The position numbers and the translations under genes were made by a program. From Arthrobacter sunyaminii (GTDB lineage: Bacteria > Actinomycetota > Actinomycetes > Actinomycetales > Micrococcaceae): a stretch of 64,000 nucleotides of DNA. Shown one piece after another: positions 15,953-24,549 of this stretch (positions are counted from its first letter, which is position 1; each line of letters opens with the position of its first letter). Under the pieces are notes generated by a model. The model had not been told where the DNA came from, searched no databases, and saw only the letters and a program-made list of their open reading frames with translations. The DNA lies in assembly GCF_018866305.1 (NCBI RefSeq), contig NZ_CP076456.1, forward strand, positions 124,001 to 188,000, given 5' to 3'.

Positions 15953-17137
15953 TTAGTTGGCGCCGGGCGTGAAGACGACCTTGATGCAGCCGTCATCCTT
16001 CTTCTGGAACTTCTTGTACAGGTCCGGTGCTTCCTCCAGTCCGGCACGGTGGGTGGTCAGGTCCATGACGCCCAGCGGATCGGAGGGATCTTCGACCAGC
16101 GGAATCAGGTCATCCACCCAGCGCTTGACGTTGGCCTGGCCCATGCGCATGTTGATCTGCTTGTCGAACATCTCCATCAGCGGCATCGGGCTGGCCATGC
16201 CGCCGTACACGCCGCTCAGGGACACCGTGCCGCCGCGGCGCACAGCGTCAATGGAGCCGTGCAGGGCGGAGAGCCGGTCGGTTCCGGCTGTTTCCATGGC
16301 CTTCTGTGCCAGCTTGTCGGGCAGGAAGCCGACGGCGGTTTGGGCGATGGCGCCCACCGGCGAACCATGGGCTTCCATGCCCACGGCATCGACCACGGAG
16401 TCCGGTCCGCGGCCGTCCGTCATCTCGCGCAGTTCATCGGCAACGTCCTTGGTCAGGTCCAGCACCTCTGCGCCGTGCTTGGCGGCCAGCGCCCGCCGTT
16501 CAGCCACCGGCTCCACCGCGATGACGCGGTAGCCGAGGTGGGTGCCGATCCGGGCTGCGAACTGTCCCACCGGGCCGAGGCCGTACACGGCCAGCGTTCC
16601 GCCGTCGGGCACATTGGCGTACTGGACGCCCTGCCAGGCGGTGGGAAGGATGTCGGACAGGAACAGGTAGCGCTCGTCCGGCAGTTCGGAACCGACCTTG
16701 ATGGGGCCGTAGTCCGCGTGCGGCACGCGCAGGTATTCGGCCTGAGCTCCGGGTACGGAGCCGTAGAGCTCGGAGTAGCCGAAGAGCGGAGCGCCGGATC
16801 CCTTCTCCCGGACCTGGGTGACTTCACACTGGGTCTGCAGGCCGCGGCGGCACATGAAACAGGAGCCGCAGGCAATCTGGAAGGGAATCACCACGCGGTC
16901 ACCGCGCTTGAGGTTGGTGACGCCGGGGCCGACCTCTTCGACGATGCCCATCGGTTCGTGGCCGATGATGTCGCCCTGGTTCATGTACGGGCCCAGGACC
17001 TCATACAGGTGCAGGTCAGATCCGCACAGGGCCGTGGACGTGATGCGGATGATCGCATCGGTGGGTTCCTGGATCACCGGATCCGGTACCTCGATGACAC
17101 TGACGTTCCGCTTTCCCTGCCAAGTTACTGCCTTCAT
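15953..17137 (-). CDS. Zinc-dependent alcohol dehydrogenase (formaldehyde-dehydrogenase-like)
   Basis: 394 residues from ATG 17137, which has AGGAGG eight bases upstream; longer in-frame starts have no support. MDR superfamily features: catalytic zinc ligand in TALCGSDLHLY, HEPMGIVEEVG, a structural-zinc cysteine cluster CGSCFMCRRGLQTQCE, and the NAD-binding YGLGPVGQFAARIGTHLGYRVIAVE. The length and CGSDLHLYEV segment fit the glutathione-independent formaldehyde-dehydrogenase-like group of actinobacteria. Substrate is not determined. On the minus strand TTGTCA and CACAAT with 17-base spacing (about 17190-17218) could be its promoter. Confidence 0.9.
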   Translation of the reverse strand: MKAVTWQGKRNVSVIEVPDPVIQEPTDAIIRITSTALCGSDLHLYEVLGPYMNQGDIIGHEPMGIVEEVGPGVTNLKRGDRVVIPFQIACGSCFMCRRGLQTQCEVTQVREKGSGAPLFGYSELYGSVPGAQAEYLRVPHADYGPIKVGSELPDERYLFLSDILPTAWQGVQYANVPDGGTLAVYGLGPVGQFAARIGTHLGYRVIAVEPVAERRALAAKHGAEVLDLTKDVADELREMTDGRGPDSVVDAVGMEAHGSPVGAIAQTAVGFLPDKLAQKAMETAGTDRLSALHGSIDAVRRGGTVSLSGVYGGMASPMPLMEMFDKQINMRMGQANVKRWVDDLIPLVEDPSDPLGVMDLTTHRAGLEEAPDLYKKFQKKDDGCIKVVFTPGAN

Positions 17138-17326
17138 GTGCAAACCTCCTGCTGATTGCGTTGGATGCTTTGAAAGTGCGTGGAACCCATTGTGGCAAAT
17201 AGTAAGGGTGCTGACAAAATACTGTCCACGGCGCGCCGCATCCAATGCTCGAAGTGGGGGCACCTATGCGCAGCGGATATCGGCAGTCGCATCTCGAATC
17301 AGCGGCGGGCCTTAGCCCCAGCAGAC

Positions 17327-17839
17327 CTAGGGGGTGCTCCGGGGCGGGACCTTGCGAGGGGATGCCGGTGTCGCGAGGACTCGGGGGTCCCGGCGGAGAA
17401 AGGCCATTTCCAGGGCTTCCTCGTTGGTTAGTGCACGACCTGAGGGCAATGAACGCGATGCCGGCGATTCCGGACCCAATCGGCACACTGGAAGGGCGGA
17501 CGGAACAATGATTTCCACCGGCTGGACAGCCGTATAACCCGCCCCTGGCCGCCCCCCGTCGGCAGGACCGGACCGGATGCCGGCATCCACGGCGGCATCA
17601 GCGCCCGCGCGCAACTGCGTCAAAGCGTCCCTTTCCACGTGTTCGGCCCTGGCGAGATTCACCCGGACCGCGGCGCCCAGGGATCCGGTATGGGTAAGAA
17701 TGTTCACCAGTGTTGCGTAGGTGGAAGCGGTAAGGCAGCCCCGGACCTCTAAGCAGGCCAGGCGCAGCTGTGTATCGATTCGCACCAGGACCCGAAGCCC
17801 GTGGCCGTTTGAGGACTGGTCCCGTGATTCACTGAGCAT
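17327..17839 (-). CDS. STAS-like protein with low-complexity C terminus
   Basis: 170 residues. ATG 17839 has GGAGG seven bases upstream. Residues about 15-85 (VRIDTQLRLACLEVRGCLTASTYATLVNIL...VRVNLARAEHVERDAL) follow the alternating strand-helix pattern of STAS domains found in anti-sigma-factor antagonists. The Ser normally phosphorylated in antagonists is not evident; HVERDAL occupies that place. The last 85 residues are Pro/Arg/Ser-rich and unlike any domain I know. It is a standalone gene. It may be a divergent antagonist or a regulatory remnant. Confidence 0.6.
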   Translation of the reverse strand: MLSESRDQSSNGHGLRVLVRIDTQLRLACLEVRGCLTASTYATLVNILTHTGSLGAAVRVNLARAEHVERDALTQLRAGADAAVDAGIRSGPADGGRPGAGYTAVQPVEIIVPSALPVCRLGPESPASRSLPSGRALTNEEALEMAFLRRDPRVLATPASPRKVPPRSTP

Positions 17840-17950
17840 CGAATCCTCCGCACACTTGTATTAGGCGGCGTCTGCTTAACCGGGTAACCGACGTTATCCC
17901 ACGTGAGACCGTCTGTCTGCCCCTGGGAGTGGTTACTGGCCCGGCACCTG

Positions 17951-19108
17951 CTAACTGGGCGCCGCACCCGCGGGCGAGGCGCTGTTCCGGGCCACGGTTT
18001 CAGCTGTAGCTTCGGCGATTGCTTCCTCTTCATCGGTGGGCACCACCAGGACAGGAATGGCAGACGCGGCACTGCTGATCAGCCGCGCCCCCGATTCGCG
18101 CCGCCGGTTTGCATCCTGGTCCAGCTCGACCCCCAGGGCGCCGAGCTTGTCCACGGTCAGCTCGCGGAAGTCCCAGGAGTTCTCTCCGATGCCCGCAGTG
18201 AACACCACCGCCTGCGCGCCTCCCACAGCCACATGGTAGGCGCCGATGTACTTGGCGAGCCGGTACGCGGCAATGTCCAGGGCCGTGGCGGCGGTTGTGT
18301 TCCCGGCTGCCGCCGCCTCCTCCAGAGTCCGCATATCCGAGGCACCACCCAGGGCCAAAAGACCCGACTCCCGGTTCAAGAGATCATCAAGGGTCTTCGC
18401 GTCATACCCTTCCCGGAGCAGGAACACCAGGATGGACGGATCAACGTCACCGCTGCGGGTGCCCATCACCAGTCCCTCCAGCGGGGTGAACCCCATGGAG
18501 GTGTCGATGCTCCGGCCGTCCTTGATGGCCGCCACCGAGGCCCCGTTGCCGAGGTGGGCGATAACGGCGTCGAACTCCTCAGGGTTGATCCCCAAAAAAC
18601 GTGCCGCAGCCGGAGCCACAAAACCGTAGCTGGTCCCGTGGAAGCCGTACCTGCGGATGCCGTACTTGCGGTAGAGGCTGTTGGGGAGGGCGTAGCGCCA
18701 GGCGTGCTCGGGCAGGGTGCGGTGGAACGCGGTGTCGAAAACTGCCACCTGGGGAGTGTCCGGCCATTTGTCATGCACGGCGCGGATGCCGCGGGCGCTG
18801 GCCGGATTGTGCAGGGGTGCCAGCGGGCTAAGGCGCTCAATGGAGCGGACAATTTCATTGTCAATCAGGACCGGCTCGCTGAAGCGCTCGCCGCCGTGCA
18901 CCACCCGGTGTCCGACGGCGTCAATGTCCCGACCGCCGAGAGCTTCGGGCAGGCGGCGGGCCAGCTCCTCCAGTGCAGCGCCGTGGTCCGGCACCGCCTC
19001 TTCGCCGATCCGGTCGATGATGCCCTTGACCAGGAGCTCACCGGTTGCGGTGTCCCGCACCTGGTATTTCAGCGACGAGGATCCGGAATTGATGACAAGT
19101 ACCAGCAT
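17951..19108 (-). CDS. ackA: Acetate kinase
   Basis: 385 residues, close to the usual 395-400. It begins MLVLVINSGSSSLKYQV, the canonical ATP-phosphate signature with NSGSSSLK. The second signature is RYGFHGTSYGFVA, with the catalytic RYGFHG motif. HLGNGASVAAI and MGFTPLEGLVMGTRSGDVDP bind substrate and nucleotide, and FTAGIGENSWDFRE lies near the C terminus. It interconverts acetyl-phosphate plus ADP with acetate plus ATP. Its ATG shares one base with the pta TGA (TGATG), so it is translationally coupled. Confidence 0.97.
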   Translation of the reverse strand: MLVLVINSGSSSLKYQVRDTATGELLVKGIIDRIGEEAVPDHGAALEELARRLPEALGGRDIDAVGHRVVHGGERFSEPVLIDNEIVRSIERLSPLAPLHNPASARGIRAVHDKWPDTPQVAVFDTAFHRTLPEHAWRYALPNSLYRKYGIRRYGFHGTSYGFVAPAAARFLGINPEEFDAVIAHLGNGASVAAIKDGRSIDTSMGFTPLEGLVMGTRSGDVDPSILVFLLREGYDAKTLDDLLNRESGLLALGGASDMRTLEEAAAAGNTTAATALDIAAYRLAKYIGAYHVAVGGAQAVVFTAGIGENSWDFRELTVDKLGALGVELDQDANRRRESGARLISSAASAIPVLVVPTDEEEAIAEATAETVARNSASPAGAAPS

Positions 19109-21180
19109 CAGCCCTCCTGGGCCTGGACCGCGGTGATGGCCACGGTGTTGACAATGTCTTCAACGGTGCAGCCGCGGGAAAGGTCATTGACCGGTTTCCG
19201 CAGTCCCTGCAGGATTGGCCCGACGGCCACCGCTCCGGCCGACTGCTGCACCGCCTTGTAGGTGTTGTTGCCGGTGTTGAGGTCGGGAAAAATGAAGACG
19301 GTGGCCTGCCCGGCCACGCTGGAACCGGGCAGTTTCGAGGCGGCAGTGGAGGCGTCCACTGCGGCGTCGTACTGGATGGGTCCTTCCACCGGCAGGTCCG
19401 GCCGGCGGCTGCGGACCAGTTCGGTGGCCTCGCGGACCATTTCAACCGATTCACCGTGTCCCGAAGCTCCGGTGGAATAGGACAGCATGGCCACCCGGGG
19501 CGTCACGCCGAACCGGGCGGCAGTGTCCGCGGAGGCCAGGGCAATGTCCGCCAGCTGCTTGGCATCCGGCTCCGGGTTGACAGCGCAGTCCCCATATACC
19601 AGCACCCGGTCCTCCAGCAGCATGAGGAAGACCGAGGAGACGATCTCCACCCCTTCCTTGGTGCGGATGAATTCCAGTGCCGGCCGGATGGTGTTGGCAG
19701 TGGTGTGGGCCGCTCCGGAGACCATCCCGTCCACCCGTCCCAGCTGGACCATCATGGTGCCAAAGTATGCCCCGTGGAGCATACGTTCGCGGGCGTCCTC
19801 CAGGGTCACGCCCTTCTTGGCCCGCAGGGCCGCGTATTCGCGGGCAAAGTCGTCCCGCAGTCCACTGGTTGCCGGGTTGATGATGGTGGTGCCGCTGAGG
19901 TCAACGCCTTCGCTGGCCGCCAGTTCCCTCACCTGGCCTTCGGGCCCCAGGATGGTTAGGGCGCACACGTCCCGGCGCTGCAGGATTTCGGCGGCGCGGA
20001 GCACCCGTGCGTCCAGGCCCTCCGGCAGGACAATGTGCTTGCGCTGCGCCCGGGCACGCACGATCAGCTGGTTCAGGAACCGCAGCGGCGTGGTTTTCTC
20101 CGGGCGGGGCAGCTCCAGTCGCTCCAGGAGCTCATGCTCGTCCACGTGCCGGGTCCAGACGCCGAGGGCGGCCGCCACCTTCCGGCGCTGGCCCGAGGCA
20201 ATCTCGCCGCGCACCCGGCTGACTTTCCGCGCGGCCGTGTACGTGTCGTCGTCGACGGCGAACACGGGAAACGGTGCCTGCGACAGCAGGGCCAGGATGC
20301 CCGCATCAATGGGCAGGCCGCCGGTCAGCACCATGCCGCTGGGAACCGGAAACTCGGGCGAAACGGCGGAGGCCAGCGCAGCCACCATGACGTCCGCCCG
20401 GTCGCTGGGGGCGATGACCAGATTGCCGTGGTCCAGCTGGGAAATAAAGTTCCCCACCGTCATGGCAGCGACCTTGATGCCGACGACGTCGCGTTCCAAG
20501 GATGCGCTGCCGGCCACCTGGCGCGCGTGCAGAGCCCTGGCGACCTCGGACATGGAGGGTTGGGAAATCTCGTTCAGTTCGGGCATCACGTACACCGGCC
20601 GGCCGGAGGCTCCCGGGCGTACGGCGGCCCTGACTTCATCCACGGCGTCCGGCTCCGCCCGGTTCACCATCATGGCGAGGAGGTCACAGTGTGCGTCGTG
20701 CAGCTCCCGCCTGGCCACGTCCACCGCATCGGCCGTTTCCGGCACCGTCATCTCCCGCGCGTTGACAACCGCCAGCACCACAGCGCCCAGGTTGTTCGCG
20801 AGGCGGGCGTTCAGGACAAACTCAAGGGCGACGTCGTGCCCGGACAGGTCGGTGCCCTCGATGATCACCACGTCGCAGTGGGCTGCGACTTCGTTGTAGA
20901 TCGTCAGGCACCGGGAATCCACTTCACCGCGTTCGCCGGCCACAAGCAGGGAGCGGACCTCGCGGCGGGTGAGCCCGCCCCGGCTTGTCTCGGCGGTCAG
21001 GTTGAAGTTGCGCTGCATCAGCCGCACCATGGGATCCTGTGCCGGTTCGGAGCCTTCCACGATCGGCCGGAAGAACCCTACGCGGTCGGCATGGCGCAGC
21101 AGCATGTCGGCAAGGCCGAGGGTGACAAGGGACTTGCCGGACCCCGGGGTCATGGCACTGACATAGATTCCGAGGGCCAT
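19108..21180 (-). CDS. pta: Phosphate acetyltransferase, long form
   Basis: 690 residues from ATG 21180. It is the long class II enzyme: an N-terminal P-loop, DtbS/BioD-like domain (GIYVSAMTPGSGKSLVTLGLADML), a central DRTGG domain (about 210-320), and a C-terminal PTA_PTB catalytic domain from about 370 (VRARAQRKHIVLPEGLD...). In that domain lie the SGAAHTTANTIRPALEFI segment and the YSTGASGHGESVEMVREA and FIFPDLNTGNNTYKAVQQ signatures. It makes acetyl-phosphate from acetyl-CoA. It is the first gene of the pta-ackA operon. Confidence 0.96.
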   Translation of the reverse strand: MALGIYVSAMTPGSGKSLVTLGLADMLLRHADRVGFFRPIVEGSEPAQDPMVRLMQRNFNLTAETSRGGLTRREVRSLLVAGERGEVDSRCLTIYNEVAAHCDVVIIEGTDLSGHDVALEFVLNARLANNLGAVVLAVVNAREMTVPETADAVDVARRELHDAHCDLLAMMVNRAEPDAVDEVRAAVRPGASGRPVYVMPELNEISQPSMSEVARALHARQVAGSASLERDVVGIKVAAMTVGNFISQLDHGNLVIAPSDRADVMVAALASAVSPEFPVPSGMVLTGGLPIDAGILALLSQAPFPVFAVDDDTYTAARKVSRVRGEIASGQRRKVAAALGVWTRHVDEHELLERLELPRPEKTTPLRFLNQLIVRARAQRKHIVLPEGLDARVLRAAEILQRRDVCALTILGPEGQVRELAASEGVDLSGTTIINPATSGLRDDFAREYAALRAKKGVTLEDARERMLHGAYFGTMMVQLGRVDGMVSGAAHTTANTIRPALEFIRTKEGVEIVSSVFLMLLEDRVLVYGDCAVNPEPDAKQLADIALASADTAARFGVTPRVAMLSYSTGASGHGESVEMVREATELVRSRRPDLPVEGPIQYDAAVDASTAASKLPGSSVAGQATVFIFPDLNTGNNTYKAVQQSAGAVAVGPILQGLRKPVNDLSRGCTVEDIVNTVAITAVQAQEG

Positions 21181-21446
21181 GGTGGTTGTCCGATCTGTGG
21201 GCTTCAGGGCCGTGCCGCTTCGTTGACACCGGAAGCGCACAAGGTGTGACCGGCGACACTGTTCCATCTTCCCAAAAGCACCGGGCAGTGGCTAGCAGGC
21301 AGGCCGCCGGAGCCCGCCGCGTACCGTTTCCCCCGTCCTGGCTGGACTGTAACGTCTCAGCATGTGGGATTAAACTGGAGAGCGCCGGTCTGCGGCCTAC
21401 GATTGATCGGTCAGTTTTACCGAATACCTCGAGTACAAGGACCACC

Positions 21447-22997
21447 GTGAGTCTCTTCCGAACCAAACCCATTGAGGATTCCCTAGCGGATGCCGACGAA
21501 CCCGGACGGCGGCTAAAACGCTCCCTGACCACCTGGGATCTCATGATTATGGGGGTGGCCGTGGCCGTGGGTGCCGGGATTTTCTCGGTGGGCGCCAAGG
21601 CGGCAGCCGATTTCTCCGGTCCGGCGGTGACCCTGTCCTTTGTCCTGGCTGCGCTCACCTGTGCGCTGGCCATCATGTGTTACGCCGAGTTCGCCACCGC
21701 CATTCCGGTGGCCGGCTCCGCCTACGTCTTCACCTACGCCACCATGGGCGAACTTGTGGCCTGGATTATCGGCTGGAACCTGATCCTGGAACTGTTCACT
21801 GCCGCGGCCGTGATCGCCAAGTACTGGGGCATCTACCTCAGTGAGGTGTTCCGGCTGATCGGCTGGGACGTTCCGGCCACCATCGACCTCGGTCCGGTGG
21901 ACCTGACCTGGGGCCCGCTCCTGATCGTCGCGGTCTTCACCGTACTGCTGGTGATGGGCACGAAGCTGTCCGCCCAGGTCAGCAACGTCTTCACGCTGAT
22001 CAAGATCGGCGTGGTGCTGTTTGTCATCGTCGCCGGCTTCTTCTACGTCAAGGCCGAGAACTACACGCCCTTCATTCCGGATTCCGTACCCACCGGAGGC
22101 ACCGGCGCCGAAAGCGTTATGCAGCAGTCGCTGTTCTCCTTCCTGACCGGTGCGGCGCCGGCCCAGTACGGTGCACTCGGCGTGTTTGCCGGTGCCGCCA
22201 TCGTTTTCTTCGCCTTTATCGGATTCGACGTCGTGGCGACGTCCGCCGAAGAAGTGAAGGACCCGGGCAAAACCCTTCCCCGGGGCATCTTCGCCGGACT
22301 GGCAGTGGTCACCCTGCTCTACATCGGCGTATCCCTGGCCCTGACCGGCATGGTTTCCTACACCGATCTCGCTGCCGCCGAAGCGCCCAACCTCGCCACT
22401 GCCTTCAGCCTGGTGGGCAACACCTGGGCGGCGCAGGTCATAGCCATTGGCTCACTGATTGGCCTCACCACCGTGATCATGGTGCTCCTCATGGGCCTGG
22501 CCCGCGTGGTGCTGGCCATGAGCCGCGACGGCCTGCTGCCCCGCTCCCTCTCCCGCACCAGCGACAAGCACGCCACCCCGGCCCGCCTGCAGATCCTGTG
22601 CGGCACCCTGGTGGCACTGGTAGCCGGCTTCACGCAGGTTGATGTGCTGGAAGAGATGATCAACATCGGCACGCTGTCCGCGTTTGTGGTGGTCAGCCTC
22701 GGTGTCCTCGTACTGCGCCGCAAGCGCCCGGACCTCAAGCCTTCCTTCCGGGTGCCTTTTGGACCCGTGCTGCCCGTGCTTTCAGCGCTGCTGTGCCTGT
22801 ACCTGATGGCCAACCTGGCCGTGGAAACGTGGATCTACTTCGCCGGCTGGCTCCTCATCGGATTCCTGGTGTACTTCGCCTACGGCCAGCGGAATTCGCG
22901 CATGAATGAGAAGTTTGCCGAGGTCCGGCAGGCGGAGCGGGATGAACGCGCGGACCGGCTGGCCCGCGAACAGGGCTCTTCCGCAACGGAGGCCTGA
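21447..22997 (+). CDS. APC-family amino acid permease
   Basis: 516 residues from GTG 21447 (AAGGA nearby upstream; the frame is open back to 21186 but that stretch is not protein-like). Twelve or so membrane helices begin with the APC consensus LTTWDLMIMGVAVAVGAGIFSVGAKAA. The VVFFAFIGFDVVATSAEEVKDPGKTLPRGI motif of the cationic-amino-acid-transporter-like group lies near residues 250-280. The C-terminal tail is charged and helical (RQAERDERADRLAREQ). It imports amino acids, possibly cationic ones, across the cell membrane. The 266 bases separating it from divergent pta hold no other gene. Confidence 0.92.
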   Translation: MSLFRTKPIEDSLADADEPGRRLKRSLTTWDLMIMGVAVAVGAGIFSVGAKAAADFSGPAVTLSFVLAALTCALAIMCYAEFATAIPVAGSAYVFTYATMGELVAWIIGWNLILELFTAAAVIAKYWGIYLSEVFRLIGWDVPATIDLGPVDLTWGPLLIVAVFTVLLVMGTKLSAQVSNVFTLIKIGVVLFVIVAGFFYVKAENYTPFIPDSVPTGGTGAESVMQQSLFSFLTGAAPAQYGALGVFAGAAIVFFAFIGFDVVATSAEEVKDPGKTLPRGIFAGLAVVTLLYIGVSLALTGMVSYTDLAAAEAPNLATAFSLVGNTWAAQVIAIGSLIGLTTVIMVLLMGLARVVLAMSRDGLLPRSLSRTSDKHATPARLQILCGTLVALVAGFTQVDVLEEMINIGTLSAFVVVSLGVLVLRRKRPDLKPSFRVPFGPVLPVLSALLCLYLMANLAVETWIYFAGWLLIGFLVYFAYGQRNSRMNEKFAEVRQAERDERADRLAREQGSSATEA

Positions 22998-23087
22998 GCG
23001 CGTCCGGCTCGCCTGCGGGTTGGACCCGTGGGCGGGCCGGCGGCCGGCGGGGTTGCTTTCGGAGGCGCCGGTGGCAGACTGGGCCTC

Positions 23088-23453
23088 ATGCTAGTTGCCT
23101 TTTCAGTAGCCCCGTCCGGCGTTGGTCCGGACACTCCCGCGGGTCCCGCGGCGGCTGACGCGTCAGTGCACGACGCCGTCGCCGCGGCAGTCCGGATTGT
23201 GCGCGAGTCCGGCCTGCCCAACCGCACCGATTCCATGTTCACCACCCTTGAGGGGGAGTGGGACGAGGTGATGGAGGTGATCCGCCGTGCCACGGAAGCG
23301 GTGGGCCGTTACGGCAGCCGCGTGTCCCTGGTGCTCAAAGCCGACATCCGGCCCGGCCACACCGGTGAAATAGAAGGCAAGGTCCAGCGGCTTGAAGCGG
23401 CGCTGGAACGGACCCGGGAAGCGGATTCCGGGAGCGGCAGCACCCGTTCCTGA
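23088..23453 (+). CDS. Thiamine-binding-like protein (MTH1187/YkoF, DUF77)
   Basis: 121 residues from ATG 23088 (the frame extends to 23028 without support). The pattern MLVAFSVAPSGVG, then VHDAVAAAVRIVRESGLPNRTDSMFTTLEGEWDEVMEVIRRATEAV, and VSLVLKADIRPGHTGEIEGKVQRLE is characteristic of the YkoF/MTH1187 fold, which binds hydroxymethylpyrimidine or thiamine in some members. It is soluble and has no riboswitch upstream. The ligand is inferred from the family name only. Confidence 0.9.
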   Translation: MLVAFSVAPSGVGPDTPAGPAAADASVHDAVAAAVRIVRESGLPNRTDSMFTTLEGEWDEVMEVIRRATEAVGRYGSRVSLVLKADIRPGHTGEIEGKVQRLEAALERTREADSGSGSTRS

Positions 23454-23504
23454 AGTCTCGTTCCCGCCGCGGGCGGCACCGCTGCAGGCGCTTAAACTGG
23501 AAGC

Positions 23505-23579
23505 ATGACCCTTACTCCCTGCGCGACGACGCCGACCGGCTGCCTCCGGACCATTCCGGTTCTCCGGATGGCTGCCTGA
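23505..23579 (+). CDS. Possible 24-codon upstream ORF overlapping the methyltransferase-like gene
   Basis: ATG at 23505 opens a 24-codon frame whose TGA shares its A with the next ATG (TGATG at 23577-23581). The next gene has no good ribosome-binding site of its own, so re-initiation after this frame is plausible. The peptide contains no recognisable motif. It could equally be chance. Confidence 0.3.
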   Translation: MTLTPCATTPTGCLRTIPVLRMAA

Positions 23580-24448
23580 TGGGCCGGCAGCGGCCCGGAA
23601 AGAATCCGGCTCACTCTGCGGATACAGGAGATGCGCCCTCGGGTGGGCCGGTGGCCGGAACCTATCCGGTGGACACCGGAACCTGTGAACTGATCCCGGA
23701 CCAGTTCAACCCCCACGGCTGGATCCTGAAGGTCAACGGAGTGCACAGCTCCCACATCGACGTCGCCGATCCGCGCCTGCTGGACTTTGAATACATGCGC
23801 TGGATCGCTGCGCTTGTGGACACACACTGGGAAGCCGACGCGAAGCTGCGCGCCCTGCACCTTGGTGGCGCCGCCTGCTCCATGGCCCGCTACTTTGCCG
23901 CCGGTTTTCCCAATGCCCGCCAGGTGGTGGTGGAACTGGACGGCCGCCTCGCCGAGCTGGTGCGTGCCTGGTTTGACCTGCCGCGTGCACCCCTGATGCG
24001 GCTGCGCGTGGGGGAAGCCCGCGAGGTCACCGAAACCCTGCACGACGACAGCCGCGACCTGGTGATCCGTGATGTCTTCGCCGGTGCCAAAACTCCGGAG
24101 CGCCTCACCACCCTCGAATTCACCGCCCAGGCGGCGCGGGTACTGGCACCCGGCGGGCTCTACATCATCAACTGCGGCGACACCCCGGATCTGCGCGGAG
24201 CACGCCGCGAAGCCGCCGCGGTGAGCCGGGTGTTTGCGCACACCGCCGTCGTCGCGGATCCCGCGATGCTCAAGGGCCGGCGCTACGGCAATATGATCAT
24301 TGCCGGCAGTGACGCACCGTTTGCCGGGCACCCGTCCCTGCCGCGGACCCTGCTGGGCGGCGGCGTTCCTGCCCATCTGTGGGATGACGCCCAGGTGCGC
24401 GCCTTTGCCGCGGGCACGCGTCCGCTGACGGACGAAGAGGCGTCCTGA
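23579..24448 (+). CDS. Spermidine-synthase-like (SAM-dependent methyltransferase fold) protein
   Basis: 289 residues, with an N-terminal disordered Pro/Gly-rich stretch of about 30. The core carries RALHLGGAACSMARYFAAGFPNARQVVVELD (glycine-rich nucleotide loop and acidic residue), VGEAREVTETLHDDSRDLVIRDVFAGAKTP and the AARVLAPGGLYIINCGD strand. These are the Rossmann motifs of spermidine-synthase-like proteins. The catalytic Asp region is VIRDVFAG rather than IIVDSTDP, so true aminopropyltransferase activity is doubtful. Such proteins in actinobacteria are usually annotated as spermidine-synthase-like with no proven function. Confidence 0.82.
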   Translation: MGRQRPGKNPAHSADTGDAPSGGPVAGTYPVDTGTCELIPDQFNPHGWILKVNGVHSSHIDVADPRLLDFEYMRWIAALVDTHWEADAKLRALHLGGAACSMARYFAAGFPNARQVVVELDGRLAELVRAWFDLPRAPLMRLRVGEAREVTETLHDDSRDLVIRDVFAGAKTPERLTTLEFTAQAARVLAPGGLYIINCGDTPDLRGARREAAAVSRVFAHTAVVADPAMLKGRRYGNMIIAGSDAPFAGHPSLPRTLLGGGVPAHLWDDAQVRAFAAGTRPLTDEEAS

Positions 24449-24463
24449 CGGATTTCTGGCAGC

Positions 24464-24508
24464 AAAAAGACCGTCCGTGATGCACAGTGCACCACGGACG
24501 GCCTTTTT
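24464..24508. terminator. Bidirectional intrinsic terminator
   Basis: A5 run, 9-bp stem CCGTCCGTG / CACGGACGG plus flanking AAAAAG/CTTTTT pairing, and T5 run. It is placed between the convergent methyltransferase-like and purine-permease genes and works on both strands. Confidence 0.92.
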
Positions 24509-24549
24509 CTTCATGCCCTTCGAAACCCGACTGCTTCGGGTACGGGGAC

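Noticed and set aside
15788..17155. 455-codon plus-strand ORF
   Set aside because: Antisense to the alcohol dehydrogenase, whose zinc-binding and NAD-binding motifs and AGGAGG site are clear.
22998..23087. TPP riboswitch before the thiamine-binding-like gene
   Set aside because: The interval is under 100 bases and lacks the conserved thi-box sequences.
23492..24514. 340-codon minus-strand ORF
   Set aside because: It is antisense to the spermidine-synthase-like gene, whose Rossmann motifs are clear; the antisense product has no recognisable pattern.
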